Source: a bacterium
GTDB lineage: Bacteria; Desulfobacterota; JAPLJL01
Direction of reading: 5' to 3'
Length of the DNA stretch: 64,000 bases
NCBI GenBank assembly: GCA_028713675.1
Contig: JAQTNV010000001.1
Span: 124,001-188,000 of the forward strand
Made by a program: the position numbers and the translations under genes. Under the pieces are notes generated by a model that was not told the origin of the DNA, did no database searches, and saw only the letters and a program-made list of their open reading frames with translations. This document shows positions 55,501-63,000 of this stretch, piece after piece. Within the stretch, counting starts at the first letter, position 1. The number at the start of each line of letters is the position of its first letter.

Positions 55501-56914
55501 CCTGGCTTTCGCAATCCTGAACACCGGCGGGAGTCTGCTCACGGTTAATTCCCTTTCCCTGACCGGGACCGGGTTCTCCCTGCCTTACCCTCCCTCCGCG
55601 ACCTTCCAGATCAATCCGGGCGCGAGCCAGAACATCCAGGTGGACTTTTCCCCGCCCGTCACCGCGGCCTATTCCGGACAGGTTCAGGTCCTGTCCAACG
55701 CCCCCCTGAGCCCCACGGCCACGGTTTCACTTTCCGGAACCGGCGCGGTCCCGCCGCCGCCTTTGCCCCCCGCTCCCCCCTCGGCTTTCTTTGTCTCGCC
55801 CAATTCCCTGGACTTCGGCACGTTAACCACCGATTCGAGCACCGAGCTCACCTTCCAGATCGAAAACCGGGGAACCAAGGATCTGCAGATATCATCCTGC
55901 GTCTCCTCCGGGGCCGGGTTTTCCCTCGTTGATCCCCCCTCGCTGCCGTTGACGATCGGCGCCTCACTCCAACAGCAGATCCGGGTCCGTTTCTCCCCGG
56001 CCACCCCGGGAAGTTTCGAAGGTTCGATCGCGGTCAGCTCCAACGACCCCGATGTCCCCCTGCGGATAATCACACTTTCCGGGGCCGGGAAAGCCCCCCC
56101 GCCCCCGCCCCGGCCCCAGCTCGACTATGCTCCCGCCGAGATTGATTTCCACAACGTGGATGCCGGCACGGCCGTGATCATGGGCTTCTCCCTGGGCAAC
56201 CTGGGCACCGCGGACCTGGTGATCGACGCGATTTCGGTGACCGGGGAAGGGTTCTCTTTCCCCCAACCGCCGACCCTGCCCCTGGTGATCGCCCCTCAGA
56301 GCGCCCGCGATTTCCAGGTCCGATTCCTCCCTTCCTCCGCGGGCGATTTCCCCGGGAGTATTTCCATCTCCTCCAACGACCCGGTTTTCCCGCTCGCGGA
56401 AATCCCCGCCCGGGGAACCGGCCTGGCCGCCCCCGCCGGTCCTCCCCATCTTCTGGTTTCCGCCCGGCAGCTGGATTTCGGGGAGGTTAATATCGGGGAA
56501 TTCCTGGAAATGCCCCTGGCCGTCACCAACACCGCCCAGGGTGATCTCGTCATCTCCAATCTGAGCTGGAACGGGGACGGGGACTTCGCGATTACTCCCC
56601 CGCCCGATCTGCCTTTAACCTTAACCGCGGGAGAATCGCAGAGCCTGGTGATCCGTTTTTCCCCGGCCTGGATCGGAGCCCGCGCGGGAAATCTCCAGGT
56701 CGCTTCCAATGACCCCGATGAGCCCGGACTGGCGATCAGCCTTTCCGGCACCGGGGCGGTGGCCAGCGAAAAAACCTCGGGCTGCGCCTGCGCCACCCCA
56801 GGTACTGAAGCCGGACCCGATTCCGGCCTGACCGGATTGATTTTTCTGCTGGTCTTCGCGGTATTCCAATCCCGAAGAAAAAAGAAAAAACAAAACACAG
56901 CCTACTTGTCCTGA
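52523..56914 (+). CDS. Subtilase (S8) with ASH-type repeats and C-terminal anchor
   Basis: GTG 52523 gives about 1,463 residues; TTG 52484 would overlap the activase. A signal peptide and an inhibitor-like propeptide (ILVKFKSSPADSPGYPGLL) precede the peptidase with Asp158 (MVIDTGVDYTHP), His224 (NGHGTHVAG), Asn in AAAGNSS and Ser400 (SGTSMAAPHAAG). After a beta domain, six or so ASH/choice-of-anchor-like repeats follow (each with LDFG..., G.GFS and ISSNDP). The end reads GCACATPG, a hydrophobic helix (LTGLIFLLVFAVF) and RRKKKK, a MYXO-CTERM-like surface-sorting tail. It is probably an anchored surface protease. Confidence 0.85.
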   Translation: MNRPVKIFLSIFLAGLLVCGGLPSGQSWAGADIHPRRILVKFKSSPADSPGYPGLLALAQAARARRFRIVPNLELLTIPSGKSLEAVLELFRSSPLVLYAEPDYLVSAIATPDDPLFGELWGLANTGQNGGLAGADINARAAWDISTGSPNVVVMVIDTGVDYTHPGLVDNIWNNPGEIPGNDLDDDGNGYVDDLHGINAVGLGGEVTAPSGYAVNDPVDDNGHGTHVAGTIGAAGNDGLGVVGVNWTVRIAACKFLDSSGNGYLSDAIACLQYARDLKNLGIPIVATSNSWSGPGYSRSLEEAIKSHLDADILFFAAAGNSSANSDESPEYPGAFDLPNLVAVAATDNQDLLAGFSNFGPRSIHVGAPGVNILSTCTSGLPECTNATVSYPYDSFSGTSMAAPHAAGLAALLKAQDPGRPGKTIRNLILAGGDLLASLTGTTLTGKRIDAAGSMLCSGNSVFEIRAPALEPFYAVSNSPVTLEALNISCGDPAGAVQVQIGGDTVTLHDDGVSPDPQSSDGYYSGTWTPTSAGNYTLNFHNGSETRSATVRVGPLLTYNSDDTWSYSWVTITGTNLNLLDDTYALLTLPFPLRFYGLQYTKLYVGDNGALSFSRGPVYSANGSLPDPDQAGLAAPLWDDLVPNGNQNVYWGVTGSLPNRRFVLEWRNLPHFYYSFNNVTYVTSGSATFQVIFPEESDWILFQYKKTTFGIPASYDGGVSASSGLQMNPDWGSPYSYNQAVLTNNLAIRWTPSSLPPTPRLKAEDKYVVFPNTRVGQDAHQGLFLHNIGNANLSITSLAISPSQFSLSSAPVLPLTLPPGSQQALDLVFHPASTAALSGTLTVQSNSSGGALGVPLQGQGVLSPDLTVSPAPAADFGPVLTGHTATLALHLGNQGNTNLTINSISIAGGSPAFYWTGPALPLALAGGGSRIFSLSFHPTGVSAYSDTLVISSNDPRKPAVRLALTGSGIAPPEIQLAPVFLDFQTVSIGGSKSLAFAILNTGGSLLTVNSLSLTGTGFSLPYPPSATFQINPGASQNIQVDFSPPVTAAYSGQVQVLSNAPLSPTATVSLSGTGAVPPPPLPPAPPSAFFVSPNSLDFGTLTTDSSTELTFQIENRGTKDLQISSCVSSGAGFSLVDPPSLPLTIGASLQQQIRVRFSPATPGSFEGSIAVSSNDPDVPLRIITLSGAGKAPPPPPRPQLDYAPAEIDFHNVDAGTAVIMGFSLGNLGTADLVIDAISVTGEGFSFPQPPTLPLVIAPQSARDFQVRFLPSSAGDFPGSISISSNDPVFPLAEIPARGTGLAAPAGPPHLLVSARQLDFGEVNIGEFLEMPLAVTNTAQGDLVISNLSWNGDGDFAITPPPDLPLTLTAGESQSLVIRFSPAWIGARAGNLQVASNDPDEPGLAISLSGTGAVASEKTSGCACATPGTEAGPDSGLTGLIFLLVFAVFQSRRKKKKQNTAYLS

Positions 56915-56982
56915 GCCTGTTGAAGGAAAGGCCGCGGCTGCCTTTGCAGAGCAATAGCTTGCGATTGCTTTGCTCACGGCTC

Positions 56983-57018
56983 AAAAAAATCGGGGCTGGT
57001 TCATGGGAACCAGCCCCG
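56983..57018 (-). terminator. Intrinsic terminator of the OFA-family transporter
   Basis: On the minus strand a long GC stem (GGGGCTGGTTC with GAACCAGCCCC around a 4-nt loop) ends in seven T residues, 26 nt after the transporter stop. Confidence 0.85.
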
Positions 57019-57044
57019 TTAATCCAGACAGCAAGATTATTTTT

Positions 57045-58289
57045 TTACTTCTTCGCGGCTATAGGTTTCAGCGTAGCCATCGCAATGATTATGCCGATCA
57101 CGGCCAGGGCCGCTGTAGGATAAAAAGCAGGGGTATAACTACCCATGATGTCCTTGGCCTTGCCGGCGATAATGCTGCCAAACAGAGCTCCCATTCCATA
57201 AGCGGTGAATACGATTCCGTAGTTCTTGGCGTAGTATTGAGTTCCAAACAGGGTGGCGGTAGCCGTGGGGGCAATCGCGAGCCACCCGCCCAGGGCCAGC
57301 CAGAAACCGCAGAAGCAGAGAATATAGAGAATCGTTTTCCCTTCGCCGGCGAATTGCGCCATCCCGATCGAGGCGAGGAAAATAATCACGAAGGAGAGAA
57401 CGGCAGCGTTTTTCGGGGAAATCTTATCGGTCAGCCAACCGAAAATCGGGCGGCCGCCGCCGTTAAAGATCGCGAAAACCGAAACCAGGGCCGCCGCGGT
57501 CGCCGGATCCAATTTTACGACTTCCTGCCCCACCGGGCTGGAAATCCCGATGGCCATCAGGCCGGCCAGGGTGCCGATAATGTAGCAGAACCACAGACCC
57601 CAGAAAGCGCCGGTTTTGAGCATATCCGTCCGGTTACAGTTCACGGCCGGGCAAGCGGTGCTGGCCGCCGGCGGTGTCCACCCTTTGGGTTTCCATCCGG
57701 ACGGGGGGAACTTCAGGAAAAGGGCCGAGACAACCAGAATCACCAGAAAAATCACCCCCATGATTCCGAAGGTGCTGAGGCATCCGTTGGTTTCAATCAG
57801 TTTTCTCATCAAGGGGGCGGTAATCATCGCGGAAAGCCCGAACCCGGCTACGGTCAGGCCGACCGCGAGGCCCTTCTTATCCGGAAACCAACGGGTAGAA
57901 ACCGCGATGGGACACCCGTAAGCGATGCCCACCCCGATGCCGGCGATCACCCCGTAGGTCAGGGTGAGGGCGTTGATATGGGGAGCGTAGCTGGAAAGGA
58001 TCCATCCAAGCGCCACGATGATTCCCCCGATTACGGTGATCAAGCGGGGTCCATACTTATCCAGATACCCGCCGGTCAGCGGCATAAAAATCGCGAAAGC
58101 AATCAGGAAAACCATGAAAGGGTTTCCGCTCTCGGTCGCGGAACAGGACCAAAGTTGGATCAACGGCTTCTTGAAAACACTCCAGGCATAGACGCTGCCC
58201 AGGCAGAGATTGACCACGAACCCCCAGAAAATCATTATCCACCGGCCTGACTCGGCCGGCATTCCGAAAATTTTCACGTCTTCAGCCAT
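57045..58289 (-). CDS. OFA-family major facilitator transporter
   Basis: The 414-residue protein has twelve predicted membrane helices. The first reads WGFVVNLCLGSVYAWSVFKKPL, typical of the oxalate/formate antiporter family, with GGYLDKYGPR in loop 2-3, IGVGIAYGCPIAVSTRWFPDKKGLAVG and FGWLTDKISPK. It moves a small organic anion, but the exact substrate is not set by sequence. GGAGGGAAAAAAG precedes the start. It is transcribed alone, with a TGTATACA site about 80 nt upstream and a strong terminator, between two glycyl radical enzymes. Confidence 0.85.
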   Translation of the reverse strand: MAEDVKIFGMPAESGRWIMIFWGFVVNLCLGSVYAWSVFKKPLIQLWSCSATESGNPFMVFLIAFAIFMPLTGGYLDKYGPRLITVIGGIIVALGWILSSYAPHINALTLTYGVIAGIGVGIAYGCPIAVSTRWFPDKKGLAVGLTVAGFGLSAMITAPLMRKLIETNGCLSTFGIMGVIFLVILVVSALFLKFPPSGWKPKGWTPPAASTACPAVNCNRTDMLKTGAFWGLWFCYIIGTLAGLMAIGISSPVGQEVVKLDPATAAALVSVFAIFNGGGRPIFGWLTDKISPKNAAVLSFVIIFLASIGMAQFAGEGKTILYILCFCGFWLALGGWLAIAPTATATLFGTQYYAKNYGIVFTAYGMGALFGSIIAGKAKDIMGSYTPAFYPTAALAVIGIIIAMATLKPIAAKK

Positions 58290-58366
58290 ACTTTTTTCCC
58301 TCCTTTGTTTTGAATCTTATCTCTTTAATCACCAGATGAAAATAAAATTTGCCATCATAAATTTTT

Positions 58367-58401
58367 TGTATACATTTACCTGCTTCGGGGCATTATGTCA
58401 A
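58367..58401 (-). promoter_or_regulatory. Control region of the transporter gene with TGTATACA
   Basis: On the minus strand TTGACA (58401-58396) is followed 21 nt later by TGTATACA (58374-58367). The same pair of strings lies before acs, with 16 nt between them. The palindrome may be an operator. Confidence 0.4.
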
Positions 58402-58469
58402 GGGTAATTTTCTTTTACAAATAAGCTTATTCTTGCTAAAAACGGCTGGTATGATATAAAAATATCCTT

Positions 58470-59351
58470 ATGGATTACCGCGAAAACGTATACGTGGATA
58501 AAGACCACCCGGTTTTTAAAACCCCCCGTTTTCTTGATCACCAGGGCCAGCCCACCCAGAAACTGCTCGACCTGGCCGATCCCCACAAGAAGGACGGGCT
58601 GGTCTGGAGCGTTTTCATGACTTTCAACAAGCTGGACTATGATTTCTGGCTTCCCCGCCTGGGCGAGCTGGTTTACGGCCGTCCGATCGAAAACGTCTCG
58701 TACATCGCCCCTCATTTCTGGAGACCGGTCGCCCCGCCGCTCTCGCGCTATCTCTGGATCTACGACAATCTGAAGCATCCCCGGATCGCCGCGAGCCGCG
58801 GAGGCAAGAAAGAACCCAAGCGCCTGGCCGAGGTGGCCGAACACACGGATTACTGGAAGGACCTGGCCCGGGAAGGCATCCTCAACCCGGGCATGGATGG
58901 CTGCCTGGAGGAGCCGGCCGAGCTGGATCTCATCCTGGATTCACCCTCCTTCGTGATCGCGGTCATCGCCCGGAATTCCGAGGACATCTTCGGGGAAGAA
59001 ACCTGGGACCGGGAACGGGATGAAATCGGCAAGGTGATCGACCTGGGGCTCAAATTCACCGAGGGTAAAAAAGCCTTCTATCTGATGCTGATCACGGATA
59101 AGGACAAACACGAGCCGGCGAAGCTTTACGATGAGCTTATCCCCCGTTACCGCAGCGATCCGGATTTCCTCAAGAACCGCCTCCCCCACCGGAGCGAGGC
59201 TGAACTTGACCGCCTGCGGGGGCACCTGGACCGGACCAGCTGGTCGGACATCATCAACATGCTCCGGGATTCGCGGGTGGAACTCCCCGCCGGGAAAAGA
59301 AAAATCATCAAGGGCTTGTTTGAGTATCTGGAAAAGAGAAACCTGGCCTGA
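58470..59351 (+). CDS. Hypothetical protein
   Basis: The 293-residue soluble protein has no signal peptide or membrane helix. Conserved-looking parts are KDGLVWSVFMTFNKLDYDFWLPRLGEL, a Trp/Pro-rich PHFWRPVAPPLSRYLWIYDNL and SPSFVIAVIARNSEDIFGEETWDRERDEIGK, here given as landmarks. The last, with Glu/Asp clusters after hydrophobic strands, might be a nuclease-like core, but I cannot support it. GC-rich codons match its neighbours. It is followed after 13 nt by another unknown gene. Confidence 0.65.
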   Translation: MDYRENVYVDKDHPVFKTPRFLDHQGQPTQKLLDLADPHKKDGLVWSVFMTFNKLDYDFWLPRLGELVYGRPIENVSYIAPHFWRPVAPPLSRYLWIYDNLKHPRIAASRGGKKEPKRLAEVAEHTDYWKDLAREGILNPGMDGCLEEPAELDLILDSPSFVIAVIARNSEDIFGEETWDRERDEIGKVIDLGLKFTEGKKAFYLMLITDKDKHEPAKLYDELIPRYRSDPDFLKNRLPHRSEAELDRLRGHLDRTSWSDIINMLRDSRVELPAGKRKIIKGLFEYLEKRNLA

Positions 59352-59364
59352 GCCGGGCGATTTC

Positions 59365-59811
59365 ATGAGCAGCAATAAAAACAACCGGACTTCCAAAATT
59401 CTGAAAAATTCCACCGCGGTGATCGGGGCGCTCAACCGCGCCCTGGTGAGGATCCCGCTCGTCGGAGAGAAAATGGTGGCCGGCCCGAGCAAGTCCCTGG
59501 GCCGGCTCACCGCCCGGAACAAGATCCTGGGCTTCAAAACCGATCCCTCCTATGAGAATGCCCTTTTCAACTGGGAGCTTTTCCTGGAGCTGATCGGGGC
59601 GGAATTCCAGAAGAAGGACCTGAGCCCCACCGTCAAGATCTATACCTTCCTGCGCTGTCCCGCCGGCTACACCGAACCCGGGCATCTGGGCGCCTGCGCC
59701 GCGACGATGGAGCTGGACCGGAGCCTGGTTTCCACCTCCGGGGGCCAGCTGATCATCGAGAAGCGGATCCCGATCGACGGGCTCTGCGCGGTCCGGATCG
59801 TACCAGCCTAG
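59365..59811 (+). CDS. Hypothetical protein with conserved-looking Cys motifs
   Basis: ATG 59365 gives 148 residues. The N terminus is basic and Asn/Ser-rich. The C-terminal half has TFLRCPAGYTEPGHLGACAATM and ends GLCAVRIVPA, with spaced cysteines that could bind metal. It starts 13 nt after the previous gene and is probably co-transcribed. No family is recognised. Confidence 0.6.
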   Translation: MSSNKNNRTSKILKNSTAVIGALNRALVRIPLVGEKMVAGPSKSLGRLTARNKILGFKTDPSYENALFNWELFLELIGAEFQKKDLSPTVKIYTFLRCPAGYTEPGHLGACAATMELDRSLVSTSGGQLIIEKRIPIDGLCAVRIVPA

Positions 59812-59816
59812 AATCA

Positions 59817-59942
59817 GTTTCTAGTTTCTAGTTGCGAGTTTCGAGTTAATTTCCCAAAATCAAAACATCGCGTTAATTTGCTATCTTTTTTATCAGTTAA
59901 TTAATATTCTGTTTTCCCAACCCGAAACCAGAAACTAGAAAC
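59817..59942. repeat. Spaced inverted repeat between convergent genes
   Basis: GTTTCTAGTTTCT (59817-59829) and AGAAACTAGAAAC (59930-59942) are perfect 13-bp arms with about 100 nt between them. It could act in either direction, as stops of both flanking genes face it; similar GAAACTAG strings are common dispersed repeats. Confidence 0.5.
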
Positions 59943-59973
59943 CCGAAACTATTTTTCGTTTTTTCCGCAATCG

Positions 59974-62913
59974 TCATTCGTCAATCGTCAATCTGCAATA
60001 ACGAATTCCTCTCTTTTTAAGTTCCGCCTGCCAGTCCACCGGCACGCGGACCAGCTGGCCACCCTTCTCCAGCAGAAGGTAGCCGTATTTCAGCCCGAAC
60101 TCGAAGAGCTCACGGGTCAGTTCGACATCTTTTTCGCAGTATTCGAAAAGCCGGTCGAAATCACCCTCCCGGAACCAGTCCAGGGCCTGCAGCCCGTCCC
60201 CGAGCTTGCCTTTTCCCAGGGTGGAGCCGGACAGGTTCTTCAGACTGATCCGCATCCCCACGGTCTTTTTGAGCTCGAGCAGGATATCCAGGGTCTTGAT
60301 CTCAACGTCGGTAAATTCGGGATAGGCCGACAGCACCTGGTAGTCAAATCCCTCCAGGTTGAAACCCACCACCAGATCCGCCCCTTTCAGGGCCCGGGCC
60401 AGATCTTCCATCCCGGACTCCCGGAACCGGAGGCAGGCGTTCGCCAGCGAATCCCAGACCACCGCGATCGACATCCGCATCGCGTCCGCTTTATCCCAGC
60501 CTCCCACCTCGGCCGCTGATTTCTGCGTCTCCAGGTCGAAAAAGAGAATCCGGCCGGGTTTGTCGGGTTCATCGGGTTCATCGCGTTCATTGGGTTTATC
60601 GGGTTTATCTGGTGACCGGCGCACTGGTGCTCCGGTGGTCTGGTGCTCTGGTGCGCCCGCAAGCATTTCCACCAGAGCGTTGATCAGGAGCAAGGCCCCG
60701 GGCTTGTCCAGGGGACGATTGCCCGACCCGCACTTGGGGGACTGGACGCAGCTCGGGCACCCGGCCGGGCAGGGGCAGCGCCGGATGAGATCACGGGTGG
60801 CGCGGACCAGGTCCGGAAATTCGTGGAAACCCTTCCGGCAGAGGCCCACCCCGCCGGGATGACCGTCGTAAACAAAAATCGCCGGGCCCCGGACCTGGAG
60901 GTTGTAGGGATAGCTGACCCCGCCCAGGTCATTCCGGTCGCAGAGGGCGAAAAGGGGGAAAATGGCGATCAGGGCGTGCTCGACGGCGTGCAGGGCCCCG
61001 GAGAAATCCCGTTTCTCCCGTTCAATCCCGTCCCGCGCCTCCGCGGGAATCCCAAACCATAAAGCCTCCGTCTCAAACACGCTCTCGGGCATCTCCAGGG
61101 TAAACTCTCCAAACCTCTCGCCGGAAAAACGCTTCTGCTCGTAGCCCGTGACCCTTTCCGTCACCCGGACCCGGCCGAAGTGAACCCGGCCCCCGTTCCG
61201 GTCCGCCTCTTCCTTCAGGATCTCCACCTCTTCTTCCTTTTTCGGAACGGTGTAATAATCGGCCTCGACCTGCCGGACCAGGACCTCCTTCTTCCCCCAA
61301 TCGATATCCTCGCCCCGGTACTGCCTGCCCCGGTGCAGATAGATCGCCCCCGGATGACACTCGGATTTGACCCGGACCTCGTCGATCATCCCCACCACCC
61401 CGCCCGTTACGGAGCGGATGGCGAATTCGTCCCCGGCCGAGCGCAGGCCGATCTTCCGCTGGGGATAGCGCCGGGAGGAAAACCAGCGCGAACCCTCGGC
61501 GTCGCGGAGAAGCCCCCCCTCTTTCTCCAGCTCGAGAACGATCTCCCGATGCGATTCCGGGTTCATGGGATCGCCGGCGGACCCCAGGGGGAGCTCGGCC
61601 GCCGCGCAGACAAGATGGCTTTTCACCACCACCGGGTTGTCCGGATCGGCGATCGCCGCCTCGGGCCTCCTCCGGAAAAATTCCTCCGGGTCATTCATGA
61701 AAAACTGGTCGAGGGCGTCGGCGGTGGCGACCAGCGCCACCAGCGACTCCGCCCCCCCGGCTTTCCCCTCCGCGTCCGGGGCGAGGATCTGCCTTCCCAC
61801 CCGGCCCGACCTCTGCCAGGTGGTGGCGATCGTGCCCGGGTAGCCGACCAGCACCCCGACCTCGAGCCCCCCGATGTCGATCCCCAGCTCCAGGGCGCTG
61901 GTGGCGATCACCCCCTTCAATCTCCCCTCGAAAAGCCCCTTTTCGATCTCCCTCCGCTCCTCGGGCAGATAACCGGCCCGATAAGCCGCGATCTTATCCT
62001 TCCACCCGGGATAATCATCCAGCACCCACTGGTAAATCAGCTCGGTGATCTTGCGCGCCCGGGTAAAGGCGATCGTCCGGAGCCCCTGATTCACCGCCCG
62101 GGCGAAGATCCGGGCCGCGGCCGAGTAGGGGCTGGCGGAGGGATTGCAGAAAAGGAAATGCCGCCCGGCCCGGGGCGCCCCGCTCTCGCTCACTTCCCGG
62201 AAAGGCAGGCCGGAGAGCGCGCCCGCCAGCTCGCCGGGGTTCCCGATCGTGGCCGAGAAAAACAAAAACTGGGGCCGGGACCCGTAATGCTCCGCCACCC
62301 GGCGGAGCCGCCGGAGCACCTGCGATACGTGCGAGCCGAAGATGCCCCGGTAGGTGTGCAGTTCGTCCAGGACGACATATTTCAGGCCCGGCCAGAATTC
62401 CGACCAATTGGCATGGTAAGGAAGGATCCCGGCATGAAGCATGTCCGGGTTGGTCACCAGGACCCGGGGAAGCTTCTTCCGGATCCGGGTCCGCTGGCTC
62501 TGGGGGGTGTCGCCGTCATAAATATCGGCGGTCAGAATCCCGCCGAAGGTTTCACCCAGGGCCCTGACCTGGTCCTGTTCCAGGGCCTTGAGCGGAAACA
62601 GGTAAAGGGCCCGGGACCCCGGATCGGCCCGGGCCGCCTCCGCCGCCGCCAGGTTATAGATCAAACTTTTTCCGCTCGCGGTAGGGGTGGAAACCACGAC
62701 ATTTTCCCCGGAGCGGATCAGGTCGAGGGCCGCAACCTGGTGGGAAAAAAGCTTTTTGATCCCCTGGGCCTCCAGGCGCAGCCTGATTTCGGCGGAAACC
62801 CAGGGAGGAATTTCCCGAAACTCCCCCGCGAACCCGGGCAGGTGCCGGTGATAAATCGACCCCGGGGTTCTCCGCTCCTCGCTCTCCCGGATTTCCTGGA
62901 TCAGTTTCCTCAT
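59974..62913 (-). CDS. MrfA-like helicase fused to a DEDD exonuclease
   Basis: The 979-residue protein begins with an SF2 helicase of the MrfA/YprA type: motif I STPTASGKS (Lys82), DELHTYRG, FFSATIGNP and TTWQRSGRVGR. The DUF1998 region ends with a four-Cys cluster, CPCPAGCPSCVQSPKC. A low-complexity Asp/Lys/Pro linker follows (residues about 752-785). The C-terminal domain reads ILFFDLETQ, VVGFNLEGFDYQVL and YCEKDVELTRELF, the DEDD exonuclease pattern. In Bacillus, MrfA and MrfB are separate proteins that repair mitomycin damage; here both activities are in one chain. Confidence 0.85.
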   Translation of the reverse strand: MRKLIQEIRESEERRTPGSIYHRHLPGFAGEFREIPPWVSAEIRLRLEAQGIKKLFSHQVAALDLIRSGENVVVSTPTASGKSLIYNLAAAEAARADPGSRALYLFPLKALEQDQVRALGETFGGILTADIYDGDTPQSQRTRIRKKLPRVLVTNPDMLHAGILPYHANWSEFWPGLKYVVLDELHTYRGIFGSHVSQVLRRLRRVAEHYGSRPQFLFFSATIGNPGELAGALSGLPFREVSESGAPRAGRHFLFCNPSASPYSAAARIFARAVNQGLRTIAFTRARKITELIYQWVLDDYPGWKDKIAAYRAGYLPEERREIEKGLFEGRLKGVIATSALELGIDIGGLEVGVLVGYPGTIATTWQRSGRVGRQILAPDAEGKAGGAESLVALVATADALDQFFMNDPEEFFRRRPEAAIADPDNPVVVKSHLVCAAAELPLGSAGDPMNPESHREIVLELEKEGGLLRDAEGSRWFSSRRYPQRKIGLRSAGDEFAIRSVTGGVVGMIDEVRVKSECHPGAIYLHRGRQYRGEDIDWGKKEVLVRQVEADYYTVPKKEEEVEILKEEADRNGGRVHFGRVRVTERVTGYEQKRFSGERFGEFTLEMPESVFETEALWFGIPAEARDGIEREKRDFSGALHAVEHALIAIFPLFALCDRNDLGGVSYPYNLQVRGPAIFVYDGHPGGVGLCRKGFHEFPDLVRATRDLIRRCPCPAGCPSCVQSPKCGSGNRPLDKPGALLLINALVEMLAGAPEHQTTGAPVRRSPDKPDKPNERDEPDEPDKPGRILFFDLETQKSAAEVGGWDKADAMRMSIAVVWDSLANACLRFRESGMEDLARALKGADLVVGFNLEGFDYQVLSAYPEFTDVEIKTLDILLELKKTVGMRISLKNLSGSTLGKGKLGDGLQALDWFREGDFDRLFEYCEKDVELTRELFEFGLKYGYLLLEKGGQLVRVPVDWQAELKKRGIRYCRLTIDE
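60556..60609. repeat. 9-bp tandem repeat inside the helicase-exonuclease gene
   Basis: Six 9-bp units of the GGGTTTATC/GGGTTCATC type lie in frame and encode the Asp-Glu-Pro/Lys-Pro linker. Unit length and sequence resemble the spacer minisatellite at 48112. Confidence 0.7.
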
Positions 62914-63000
62914 TTGGCCTTAATTATAACCAAACCCCTCCTTGATAAATTCCCCTTCAGTTATAATTAAAATGTTATTAACCCGATCAGGAGGTTTGCG

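Noticed and set aside
61180-62970. 596-codon plus-strand frame over the helicase gene
   Set aside because: Pro/Arg/Gly-rich shadow of the minus-strand helicase-exonuclease, whose motifs are clear.
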